Below are positions 1 to 6,960 of a DNA stretch of 64,000 bases, one piece after another. The notes beneath the pieces were generated by a model. It was not told the DNA's origin and did no database searches. It saw only the letters and a list, made by a program, of their open reading frames with translations. The DNA comes from a bacterium (GTDB taxonomy: Bacteria; Spirochaetota; Leptospiria; Leptospirales; Leptonemataceae). Both the position numbers and the translations under genes were made by a program. Location: positions 696,425 to 760,424 of the forward strand of contig JANSYA010000001.1 in the NCBI GenBank assembly GCA_024742665.1, written 5' to 3'. The first letter of the stretch is position 1, and every line of letters begins with the position of its first letter.

Positions 1-729
1 CAGATTCCGTCCGTCCGCTCCGCCTGGAGCCGCCGCTGCGAGATCCGCGAAACGCAGATTCGTAATCAAATTGCCGAAGCGATCGACATAGCGCACGTGT
101 CCCCGGGCGCCCCGGCGATCGACAGCGGGCGCTTTCCATTCGATCGCCGGCTGGACCGGATCGTCGATCGTCGTCGCGAGATCCGCAATATTCTCCGGTT
201 GCCCGGCGCAGCGCAGGCTGATGTGAGCGGCCAGCGGCGCAAAGATATCGCGGCCGTGAAAGGTCGTGCTGCGATTCGCCGGCACAAGCTGCGGATGCGC
301 GTCGGGATCGAAAGCAAAGTACCGGGTTTGCCGGGCGTATGCCGGCCGGGCGATCCCCGTTGGAATCAGGCCGTTGTCCGGAGCGACGAGCCAGATTGTA
401 TCGCCTGGCTCACCCCGCTGCACCCGGGCGATCAATACCCGGCGATCCGTACCCACGCCAGGATCCACGACGCAGCAAAAGACGCTGCCGGCTGGAAAGT
501 ACGGCAGCGACGCTTCGAGCATCAGGCCCGCGGCGGAAATATCTCCTGGCGGCGTCTCGTGGCAGAGATCGATGAGCTTTCGGTCCGGGGCTATGCCGGC
601 GATCACACCCTGCATAATTCCCACGAACCAGTCCTGAACGCCGAAATCCGTGAGCAGGACGATCGGAGGCGGATGCGAACCGTCCGCCGGCGGCGCGGGC
701 GAAGGTCCAGATGGCGCGGGGGAGAGCAC
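1..729 (-). CDS. SAM hydrolase / SAM hydroxide adenosyltransferase (DUF62 family), 3' end cut by window
   Basis: The frame is open from 729 to the left edge of the window, so the C-terminus is missing. The translation has the DUF62 signatures: VLLTDFGVQDWFVGIMQGVI near the start, then a VVDPGVGTDRR-type motif, APDNGL, FHGRDIF and VRYVDRFGNLITN. Family members hydrolyse S-adenosylmethionine to adenosine and methionine through a conserved Asp-Arg-His set. The start is uncertain: GTG at 729 is the only start codon between an upstream in-frame stop (762-760) and the conserved domain, and it gives a Pro-rich leader of about 20 residues. I see no good Shine-Dalgarno site. It is divergent from the ABA4-like gene across about 100 bp. 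Confidence 0.88.
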   Translation of the reverse strand, partial: MLSPAPSGPSPAPPADGSHPPPIVLLTDFGVQDWFVGIMQGVIAGIAPDRKLIDLCHETPPGDISAAGLMLEASLPYFPAGSVFCCVVDPGVGTDRRVLIARVQRGEPGDTIWLVAPDNGLIPTGIARPAYARQTRYFAFDPDAHPQLVPANRSTTFHGRDIFAPLAAHISLRCAGQPENIADLATTIDDPVQPAIEWKAPAVDRRGARGHVRYVDRFGNLITNLRFADLAAAAPGGADGRNL

Positions 730-833
730 AGACTCAACTGGCGGGGCGCGCCTTCGCTTTCAAGTCTTTTGCCCGGCCGTGGCCTGGCGTGAATGGGTTG
801 CCATCGCAGCCGCTGCCGAAAGCAATACCGATC

Positions 834-1268
834 ATGCAAGCCGAAACACTCTTTCAAATCGTGAACTATACCGCTTTCGGAGCCTGGGCGCTGCTGTTGA
901 TTATTCCAGGCTCGCGGGTCGCCAGGATCTTGCTTTTCGGTCTGGTGATTCCGCTGCTGTTTGCGGCGGTCTATCTGGCGCTCTTTGCAGTATATGGGAG
1001 CGAAGCTGAAGGCGGCTTCGGATCTTTACTCGATGTGGCTTTGCTCTTTCAACATCCGCATATCTTGCTGGCCGGCTGGGTTCACTATCTGTGCTTCGAT
1101 TTAATGGTGGGGATCTGGGAAAGTTCCGATGCGGAGAAGCTCGGGATCAATCGCTGGTTTGTCGCTCCGTGTCAAATTCTGACCTTTCTGCTCGGACCGA
1201 TCGGTTTACTCGCTTACGTGATTGTACGTAGTATAATTTCGCGTCGCCTCAGGCTCGACTATCCCTGA
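834..1268 (+). CDS. ABA4-like integral membrane protein
   Basis: This is a 144-residue hydrophobic protein with four predicted membrane segments. The conserved core HPHILLAGWVHYLCFDLMVG, followed by W(x)PC, LTFLLGPIGLLAYV and a short basic tail, matches the ABA4-like (DUF4281) family. The plant member acts in neoxanthin synthesis; bacterial members have no settled role. I chose ATG 834 because it matches the usual length of about 140 residues. The frame stays open upstream to 711, but that part is Arg/Pro-rich and overlaps the divergent gene. No carotenoid gene sits beside it, although an FAD oxidoreductase of the phytoene-desaturase type lies at 22938. Confidence 0.8.
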   Translation: MQAETLFQIVNYTAFGAWALLLIIPGSRVARILLFGLVIPLLFAAVYLALFAVYGSEAEGGFGSLLDVALLFQHPHILLAGWVHYLCFDLMVGIWESSDAEKLGINRWFVAPCQILTFLLGPIGLLAYVIVRSIISRRLRLDYP

Positions 1269-1282
1269 TTTCGCGCGAAATC
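1267..1282. repeat. 16-bp perfect palindrome in intergenic region
   Basis: GATTTCGCGCGAAATC begins inside the stop codon of the ABA4-like gene and is followed by an AT-rich stretch (AAAAATTATACTATTC). There is no T-run, so a terminator is unlikely. The core TTTCGCGCGAAA recurs in the gap upstream of the geranylgeranyl-reductase-like gene at 62322-62333. An operator is possible but unproven. Confidence 0.35.
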
Positions 1283-1330
1283 AAAAATTATACTATTCTA
1301 TAAATCGAGCGGCGGGAGGGTGTCCGGGCA

Positions 1331-3283
1331 ATGCTCGGGTCCGTCGCCGTTAATCTTCGCCGCGCCGATGAGCGAGCCCTGGGCGCCCTGTACCGCGCCC
1401 AGAATCAGAAGCTGTATCCTCTGGTTCTGATTGTGCTGTGCATTGTTATGCCCTTCTTCGCCTGGCTGGACAGTTTCGTCGTGGCGGATCGCTTCGGGCC
1501 GCTCACGGGGGATTTGTTCGTACGCGTCGATCTGGCGCTGGCGGCGGTTTACGCCGGCTTATTGGGCGTATATTTTCTGCGACCGAAATTCACTCTGCGC
1601 TATGTGCAGTGGTTCTTCCTGTTCGCCGCTCATATGATTCTGGCGGCGCAGTTCTATCTCTTGAGCCGGGTCGGCGACGCGGCCGAACCGTACATTATGA
1701 TGCTGCTGATCCTCGGGCAGGCCGTCTTGATTCACCTGAAGCCCCGCGCGGGGCTCTTGAATCTGGGATTCATCGCCGCGTACAGCGCTCCGATGATGCT
1801 GTTTGGCTGGCCGATTGTTTTGTCTCTGGATTTTCTGCCGCCGCTGTTCGCCGTGCTGGCACTGGGAGTTGCGACGGTAATATACCGCAATACGCTGTTA
1901 AGCCAGCACATCGGAATCCATCGTAAGAATCGCGTGCTGACTCGCAGCCTGAGTCAGGTGAGAGAACTCAAACGCCGACAGGACGGCGATTATTTTCTCA
2001 CGTCGCTCTTGATCAAACCGCTGGGGGGCAATCACGTCGATAGCTCCCGGGTCAGCGTGGATATCCTGACGCGCCAGCAGAAAGCCTTTCGCTTTCGCAA
2101 GTGGGACGTGGAGATCGGCGGCGATCTTTCCACGGCCTACCGAATTTCTTTGCAACGCCGCAACTATGTGGCCTTCCTGAACGGCGACGCGATGGGTAAA
2201 TCGATTCAGGGCGCGGGCGGGGCGCTCGTACTGGGCACCGTTTTTAAATCGATCGTCAGCCGCTTCGAAACGCCGCTCGGCGGCCGCGATCGATCGCCGG
2301 AGTCCTGGCTGGCGGATTGCTTTTACCAGTTGCACGATGTTTTTTCTTCGTTCGACGGCGGCATGATGGCCACCGCGATTTGCGGGCTGCTTGATGAGCA
2401 GCACGGCGTGCTGTATTTCGTAAACGCGGAACATCCGCGAGCGGTGCTGCTGCGCAACGGTCGCGCCGACTATTTACTGGAGTCCGAGTTCATCGCCGGG
2501 AAATTCGGTATGCTCTCCGGACCGGGCCCGTTTCAAATTAATGTGGTCCAACTGCGCCCCGGAGATGCGTTGGTGATGGGCTCCGATGGACGCCAGGACA
2601 TTTATCTCGATCGCGAAAATTCGGAGCTTAACGAAGACGGCGATCTCTTTCTGGAATTTGTGCGGGCCGGCAATGGAAAGCCCGAGGCGATTCTGGACCG
2701 TCTGCTGGCGGCCGGTCGTCCCGCCGACGATATTACCCTGCTCAGTTTGAAGTACCAGGCGCCGGAGCTGCGCGCCGAAGAGGTTGTGCCGCCGCCTGGC
2801 TACGTGCATCTCAAGCAAAAAGGCAAACGCCTGATGGCCGAAAAAGACTGGGCCACGGCCATCGACGCCTTCGAAAAGGCCCTGGCCTTCAAAGACGACG
2901 ACGGCGAAATCTATCCGCTGATGGCGACGATCTATCGACGAATGCGCCGAACGAAAGAAGCTTCCCGGATGTACGAAACTCTGGCCTGGCTGACTCCGGC
3001 CGACGCGCGCTGTCTGTATATCGCTTCGTTCGGGGTTCGCGCCTCCTATCTGCTTGAAGGCGACGCGCCTTTGCACAAAGGCATCGACTTCGGCGAGCGC
3101 TATCGTTTGCGGGATCGCAAATCGGTGGTGAATCTCTTGAATCTGGCGGAGCTGTACCGCCTGAACGGTGACCTGGAAAAAGCGCGGGAGATCCTGACGG
3201 AGGTTCGCGACCTGGAACCGGGCAATCCCCGCGCCCGGCGTCTGGTGACCAGTTTGATCTATCGGGGCAAACTCAGGTACTGA
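1331..3283 (+). CDS. Membrane SpoIIE/PP2C-type serine phosphatase with C-terminal TPRs
   Basis: The 650-residue protein starts with about six membrane segments (roughly residues 28-185). A short coiled stretch follows, then a SpoIIE/PP2C phosphatase domain (about 240-475) with EIGGDLST, NGDAMGKSIQGAGGALVLG and the closing ADDITLL motif, whose Asp residues would bind metal. The C-terminal 150 residues are TPR-like. Such proteins dephosphorylate anti-anti-sigma (STAS) partners in partner-switching systems; a lone STAS protein is encoded at 36593, but a link is only a guess. The NGDAMGKS...GAGGAL form of the motif is familiar to me from Leptospira proteins. A GGGAGGG ribosome site lies about 12 nt before ATG 1331. 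Confidence 0.88.
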   Translation: MLGSVAVNLRRADERALGALYRAQNQKLYPLVLIVLCIVMPFFAWLDSFVVADRFGPLTGDLFVRVDLALAAVYAGLLGVYFLRPKFTLRYVQWFFLFAAHMILAAQFYLLSRVGDAAEPYIMMLLILGQAVLIHLKPRAGLLNLGFIAAYSAPMMLFGWPIVLSLDFLPPLFAVLALGVATVIYRNTLLSQHIGIHRKNRVLTRSLSQVRELKRRQDGDYFLTSLLIKPLGGNHVDSSRVSVDILTRQQKAFRFRKWDVEIGGDLSTAYRISLQRRNYVAFLNGDAMGKSIQGAGGALVLGTVFKSIVSRFETPLGGRDRSPESWLADCFYQLHDVFSSFDGGMMATAICGLLDEQHGVLYFVNAEHPRAVLLRNGRADYLLESEFIAGKFGMLSGPGPFQINVVQLRPGDALVMGSDGRQDIYLDRENSELNEDGDLFLEFVRAGNGKPEAILDRLLAAGRPADDITLLSLKYQAPELRAEEVVPPPGYVHLKQKGKRLMAEKDWATAIDAFEKALAFKDDDGEIYPLMATIYRRMRRTKEASRMYETLAWLTPADARCLYIASFGVRASYLLEGDAPLHKGIDFGERYRLRDRKSVVNLLNLAELYRLNGDLEKAREILTEVRDLEPGNPRARRLVTSLIYRGKLRY

Positions 3284-3313
3284 GGACTCGCGTTAAAAAT
3301 ACGCCGGTTCCGC

Positions 3314-3343
3314 TTGACAGATTCATTTTTCGCCGTCCAATAA
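3314..3343 (+). promoter_or_regulatory. Probable sigma-70 promoter of the Pup-like operon
   Basis: A perfect -35 hexamer TTGACA (3314-3319) is followed after 17-18 nt by CCAATA/CAATAA (3337-3343), a fair -10. A strong ribosome site, CAGGAG (3347-3352), lies 7 nt before the ATG at 3360. The 76-bp gap after the phosphatase gene therefore gives the Pup-like gene its own expression signals. Confidence 0.5.
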
Positions 3344-3359
3344 GTTCAGGAGACGCACT

Positions 3360-3557
3360 ATGAACGAGCAGCGCAAGATGACTCCGCAAACCGGAAACGC
3401 GGCCAACGCCACTGATCGCATGGCGCCCGCCGTCGAGCTGCCGGCCGATCTGGCGGCGGACCGACTGGCTCACGTGGTCGACAGTGTCCGGGCCGAAGCT
3501 CAGGTCGCACCGACCGCTTATCTGGCCGACGCGATTGTGCCCAAAGGCGGCGAATAA
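3360..3557 (+). CDS. Pup-like small protein modifier ending in Gly-Gly-Glu
   Basis: This 65-residue protein is about the size of mycobacterial Pup (64). The N-terminal third is polar and likely disordered. Residues of about 25-50 (ELPADLAADRLAHVVDSVRA) form an amphipathic helix, as in the part of Pup that docks on its ATPase. The tail AYLADAIVPKGGE parallels Pup's FVRAYVQKGGQ. Ending in Glu means the gamma-carboxylate used for isopeptide ligation is already present, so no deamidation would be needed. It has only two lysines (K6, K63). The start is clear: AGGAG 7 nt upstream of ATG 3360. It overlaps the downstream gene, which belongs to the Pup ligase family, and that context makes the assignment persuasive. 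Seen: size, helix, tail, neighbour. Inferred: that it is conjugated to proteins. Confidence 0.8.
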   Translation: MNEQRKMTPQTGNAANATDRMAPAVELPADLAADRLAHVVDSVRAEAQVAPTAYLADAIVPKGGE

Positions 3558-5562
3558 ACCCGCCCTCGCCCCTGAGCAGCAGGGCGAGCCGTACGACTTT
3601 CAGCGGCTGCTCGGGCAGGAGACTGAATACGCCATTCGGTTTTCGCCCCGGCCGCCCCACGCATCGGCCTCCGCTGTCCCTGCCACGGGGACCTGGCGCG
3701 CGGCCAAACTGGATTCCAGCGCCGGTTTAGAGCACGAAGAAGCACACCAGGATGATCCAGACTTTGGTCTGGATCCGGACCTGAACTTCGATCCCGATCC
3801 GGAAACCAATCTGGATGCTCCCGAGGATCGTAGATCCGAGCGCCGGCAGCGCCCCGGACATTCCCGCGTCTTTCACGCATTTCGCCACGCCATCCGGCGG
3901 ATTGTCAAAACCCGTCCCGGCGAGTGGCTGTTCTTTCTCGAAAACTTTTTCACTGAAAACGGCGGAGCATTCAACTACGAGGCTCTGCCCCAGGCGCCGG
4001 AAGGCGGATTGATCGAAGGCGCGACCCCCGAGTGCCGCGGTCCCCTGGAGCTCGTGCTGTACCAGCGGGCCCAGGAAGCTCTGCTGCTGCGCGCCGTTCC
4101 CGAAGCACAACGGTACCTCCGGCGCTACGGCTACTCCGGCGAGCTGGCCCTGATCAAAAACTGCCGGGATGCGGCCGGCCATATCTACGGCGCTCAGGAA
4201 AGCTACGAAACCGAAATCGCGGCCGGCTGGCGCCTGTGGATCTATCGCGTCGGCGCCGTTCTGTGTTTGCTGCCGGTGCTCGCCTGGTGGGGGCTGTATC
4301 TTTTGCTGCTGGCGGTGATTGTCGTCGGCGTCCTCAGTCTGCAGCTCTGCCTCTGGGCTTCGTACGGCCTGCTTCATGGGATTCTGGATCTGCCCGGCAA
4401 AGTTCTAAACAGCGAATATTTGCGTTTCCCGGCTCGCTGGCTGGCGCGTCTGCGCAAGACGACTGTGGCGCGTTTTATGCGTTTGGTCCGCGGCGATCGC
4501 TTTCTGGCGATGGTCGCCTGGGCGGAGTATCTGCTGATCTATCCGGTCACGTACGTGATCCTCTGGCCGTACGCGCGATTGTTGCACTGGCTGGCCTTTC
4601 GCCCGGAACGTAGAACTCTGAGCGCATTCTTGATTTCGCGGCCGATCATCAGCGGGGCCGGAACTTTGCTGGACGGCGATCGTTTCGCGCTTTCGGAAAA
4701 AGCGACCGCCCTGCGGCGCATCTTTCGCACGAGTGTCAGTCCGCATCAGCGTCCGCTCTTCGACAGCGGAAACCTGCATAAGGCTTTTATACTGGGCGGC
4801 TTCGGCTTGGTCCTATTGCGCTTCGACGGGCTGCGGCGACTCTTTCGCAGCCGGGTGCGTTTGCAGATCGGCATGTCCGACGCGAATCGCTGTCAGCTGG
4901 CCGAGTACTTAAAAGTCGGCACGATGTTGCTGGTGATGGACGCCGCGCGCGCCGGTTATCTCGAAGACGCTCCCGTTCTGAAGTCGCCGCGTCGGGCGCT
5001 GAAAACGATTACCAACGACCCGGGCTTGCTTGCGAAGGTTCGTCTGCGCGGCGGCTCCGAAATGACGGCCCTGGAATTGCAGCGCTGGTACCTGAGCGGC
5101 GTGCAGCGTTTTCTCGCGGATCGGCGGCCGGCGGCGGAACCCCTCGACGTTGCGCGCCTGTGGGCGGAGACTCTGGACGCTCTCGAACGAGATCCGGGCA
5201 AATTGATCGGCCGCCTGGATTGGGTGTCCAAACGTTATTTGCTCGAAACCGCCGGTCGCGGAATCGAAGCGGATGCGCGCAAACGCATCGACATCGGCTA
5301 TCACGAGCTGGGCGACGGTTTCTACGATCGACTGGAGCGCGAAGGCGTCGCGCCGCAGCTGATCGAAGCGGAGCAGGTGCAGGCCGCGATCTTTGAGCCG
5401 TCTTCGTCGGAGCGCGCTCAGCTGCGATCGCGTTTGATTCGCGGAGTAGAATTTTCCGAACGCCGCGTGCAAATCTCCTGGAATTCGGTGCGCGTCGGAT
5501 ACTGGTGGAACCAGCGCGTCATTTCGCTGGACGAATTTCGCCGTGAGCGCGACGAAAGCTGA
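3535..5562 (+). CDS. PafA/Dop-family Pup ligase homologue with inserted transmembrane region
   Basis: The protein aligns along its length with Pup ligase PafA. Conserved blocks are LGQETEYAI (codons near 3610), NGG..NYE...ATPEC (3958-4035), IKNCRDAAGHIYGAQESYE (from 4153), FLISRPIISGAG (4627-4662), SDANRCQLAEYLKVGT (from 4876), LDWVSKRY (from 5215) and IGYHELGD (from 5293). PafA uses ATP to activate the C-terminal Glu of Pup and join it to substrate lysines. Differences from soluble PafA: a roughly 90-residue acidic insert after the ETE block, a short insert after NYE, and hydrophobic segments at about 4240-4395 and 4500-4600 (three or four membrane spans). At the position of PafA's catalytic Asp in its NGARLYLD block I see Glu (3979-3981). 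The start is uncertain: TTG 3535 overlaps the Pup-like gene by 23 nt; GTG 3484 is the alternative; no ATG is suitably placed. The lipoprotein gene follows with no gap. Confidence 0.85.
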   Translation: MCPKAANKPALAPEQQGEPYDFQRLLGQETEYAIRFSPRPPHASASAVPATGTWRAAKLDSSAGLEHEEAHQDDPDFGLDPDLNFDPDPETNLDAPEDRRSERRQRPGHSRVFHAFRHAIRRIVKTRPGEWLFFLENFFTENGGAFNYEALPQAPEGGLIEGATPECRGPLELVLYQRAQEALLLRAVPEAQRYLRRYGYSGELALIKNCRDAAGHIYGAQESYETEIAAGWRLWIYRVGAVLCLLPVLAWWGLYLLLLAVIVVGVLSLQLCLWASYGLLHGILDLPGKVLNSEYLRFPARWLARLRKTTVARFMRLVRGDRFLAMVAWAEYLLIYPVTYVILWPYARLLHWLAFRPERRTLSAFLISRPIISGAGTLLDGDRFALSEKATALRRIFRTSVSPHQRPLFDSGNLHKAFILGGFGLVLLRFDGLRRLFRSRVRLQIGMSDANRCQLAEYLKVGTMLLVMDAARAGYLEDAPVLKSPRRALKTITNDPGLLAKVRLRGGSEMTALELQRWYLSGVQRFLADRRPAAEPLDVARLWAETLDALERDPGKLIGRLDWVSKRYLLETAGRGIEADARKRIDIGYHELGDGFYDRLEREGVAPQLIEAEQVQAAIFEPSSSERAQLRSRLIRGVEFSERRVQISWNSVRVGYWWNQRVISLDEFRRERDES

Positions 5563-5967
5563 ATGACGAAGACCAGCGCAATAAAGTCCAGGTCCCTGAT
5601 CCCGCTGGCGATCGCCGCAGTCTGTATTTTCGCGAGCGCCTGCTACTCCGTCGAATTCATCCCATCCGCCGATTACGCCGGGTTGCGCTACCTGGAAGCT
5701 CCGCCTGAGATCGAGGTCGTTTACGAGCGACCCGCGGGTGCCGTGCGCCGGCTGGGAGTGGTGTCCATTCGAGACGTTGCCGATCCGCGTTCGGCCGACT
5801 TTCGCGACTATGTGATTGAAGAAGCCCGCCGGCGCGGCGCGCCCGGAGCCTGGATTCGCGCGGATCAAATGCGCCGGGTCCCGCACAATACCTTTGGTTC
5901 GTGGCTGAATCCGGGCGACGGCATCGGCATCGTGCCGGTGGTATTGTTTCTCAGAACCGAAGAGTGA
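5563..5967 (+). CDS. Lipoprotein, third gene of the Pup-like operon
   Basis: This 134-residue protein starts immediately after the ligase stop codon (TGA then ATG), so it is very likely co-translated. Its signal peptide ends in the lipobox FASAC|Y. The mature part (YERPAGAVRRLGVVSIRDVADP, then a helix, EEARRRGAPGAWI, and a closing hydrophobic strand VPVVLFL) resembles the small alpha/beta lipoproteins with an 'xLGxVxxR ... A..xGAxxaxI' layout (DUF4156/YbjQ-like). I do not recognise a specific family. A role in membrane pupylation is suggested only by the tight gene order. It converges with the metzincin gene. Confidence 0.72.
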   Translation: MTKTSAIKSRSLIPLAIAAVCIFASACYSVEFIPSADYAGLRYLEAPPEIEVVYERPAGAVRRLGVVSIRDVADPRSADFRDYVIEEARRRGAPGAWIRADQMRRVPHNTFGSWLNPGDGIGIVPVVLFLRTEE

Positions 5968-6022
5968 GCCGCGGTCGTCGTTCGTACGCCAGAGCGGCCA
6001 GAGGAGCCGGAGCGCAAATCGA

Positions 6023-6709
6023 TCAGAGGATGGGCGAGCTGCCCGACGGCAATACCAGCGTGAAGATCGGATCGCCCGGAATGCGTTCGGTGATCAACGG
6101 AGATGGCGACTGCATTTCATAGACGGAGTGAACCGCGTCGCGTTCTTCAAATGAGGGTTCCAGTGCGCCGTACAGCGACGGCGCCATGACGTGATTCACA
6201 TGGCTGGCGTGATCCATGCCCAGGCAGTGACCGATTTCGTGTACGACGACTTTGCGGCGAACTTCGTAGGGTTCGTTGGCCAGCTCTGCGAAAAATTCCA
6301 GCGGAATCACAATCTGACTGCGCTGAATCAAGCCGTCGGCCCGTTCGGTGACGCAGGCTCCTTTCATATGCAGCGCCAGCGCCAGAGCGCAGGCCTCGGG
6401 ACTTTCGGCGCAGCTGGAAAATGAAATGCGATGATTGTCGACGGCGTTGGCCTCTGTGCGAACTTCCAGGCTGCCCACGTTCCAGGTATTGAGTGCATCC
6501 GAAACCATGCCGATCCGCTCGGCGTACAGGGCGGACGTAAGTAGCAGCGCCGCCAGGTCGACGTCCTGGCCGATCACGCACAGACCCTGGACGCAGTCGC
6601 CGCTGCCGCCGCTACAGCGCGTGCCGCTGACGAGAAGCATCAGCACCAGGAGCAATGTCGCGAACCTGGAACGCGCACGAATCTGATTTGTCACATAAGA
6701 GGTCTGCAT
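6023..6709 (-). CDS. Metzincin-like (matrixin-type) zinc metalloprotease lipoprotein
   Basis: The 228-residue protein has an N-terminal signal ending in LVSGTRC|S, consistent with a lipoprotein. The zinc site VVHEIGHCLGMDH fits HExxHxxGxxH, with a downstream VNHVM that may be the Met-turn typical of metzincins. Several cysteines in the first half (GDCVQGLC, SSCAESPEAC) probably form disulfides. It should act on proteins or peptides at the cell surface or in the periplasm; the substrate is unknown. The 250 bp upstream (6710-6960) hold no gene, only AT-rich sequence with a TGACGTCA palindrome near the start codon. Confidence 0.82.
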   Translation of the reverse strand: MQTSYVTNQIRARSRFATLLLVLMLLVSGTRCSGGSGDCVQGLCVIGQDVDLAALLLTSALYAERIGMVSDALNTWNVGSLEVRTEANAVDNHRISFSSCAESPEACALALALHMKGACVTERADGLIQRSQIVIPLEFFAELANEPYEVRRKVVVHEIGHCLGMDHASHVNHVMAPSLYGALEPSFEERDAVHSVYEMQSPSPLITERIPGDPIFTLVLPSGSSPIL

Positions 6710-6960
6710 GACTCTTTATATGACGTCAAAATTACATCAGGACTTCAATTGTGGCAAGCAAATAACGGGATTGTCACAATCGAGGCAATGCGTTGCCTTT
6801 GTTGCGAAGTGATTTATGCGCGAGCGATCTGCATTCTGCATCGCGCGATGCGTCACCCGGGGGTGATTTCGTGTCGGCGACCAGTGACTTCGCGCGGCCT
6901 GTAAACTGTTTGTAACGGGATTGAAATATGAGGCTGCGCCTCGGGCGAACTTTGCGAAAC

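Noticed and set aside
97-792. Plus-strand reading frame of 231 codons at the window start
   Set aside because: It is Arg-rich and antisense to a clear SAM hydrolase (DUF62) reading on the minus strand, whose motifs are unmistakable.
1267-1310. Palindrome plus AT-rich tail as a terminator of the ABA4-like gene
   Set aside because: The stem has no loop unless it opens, and there is no T-run on the plus strand.
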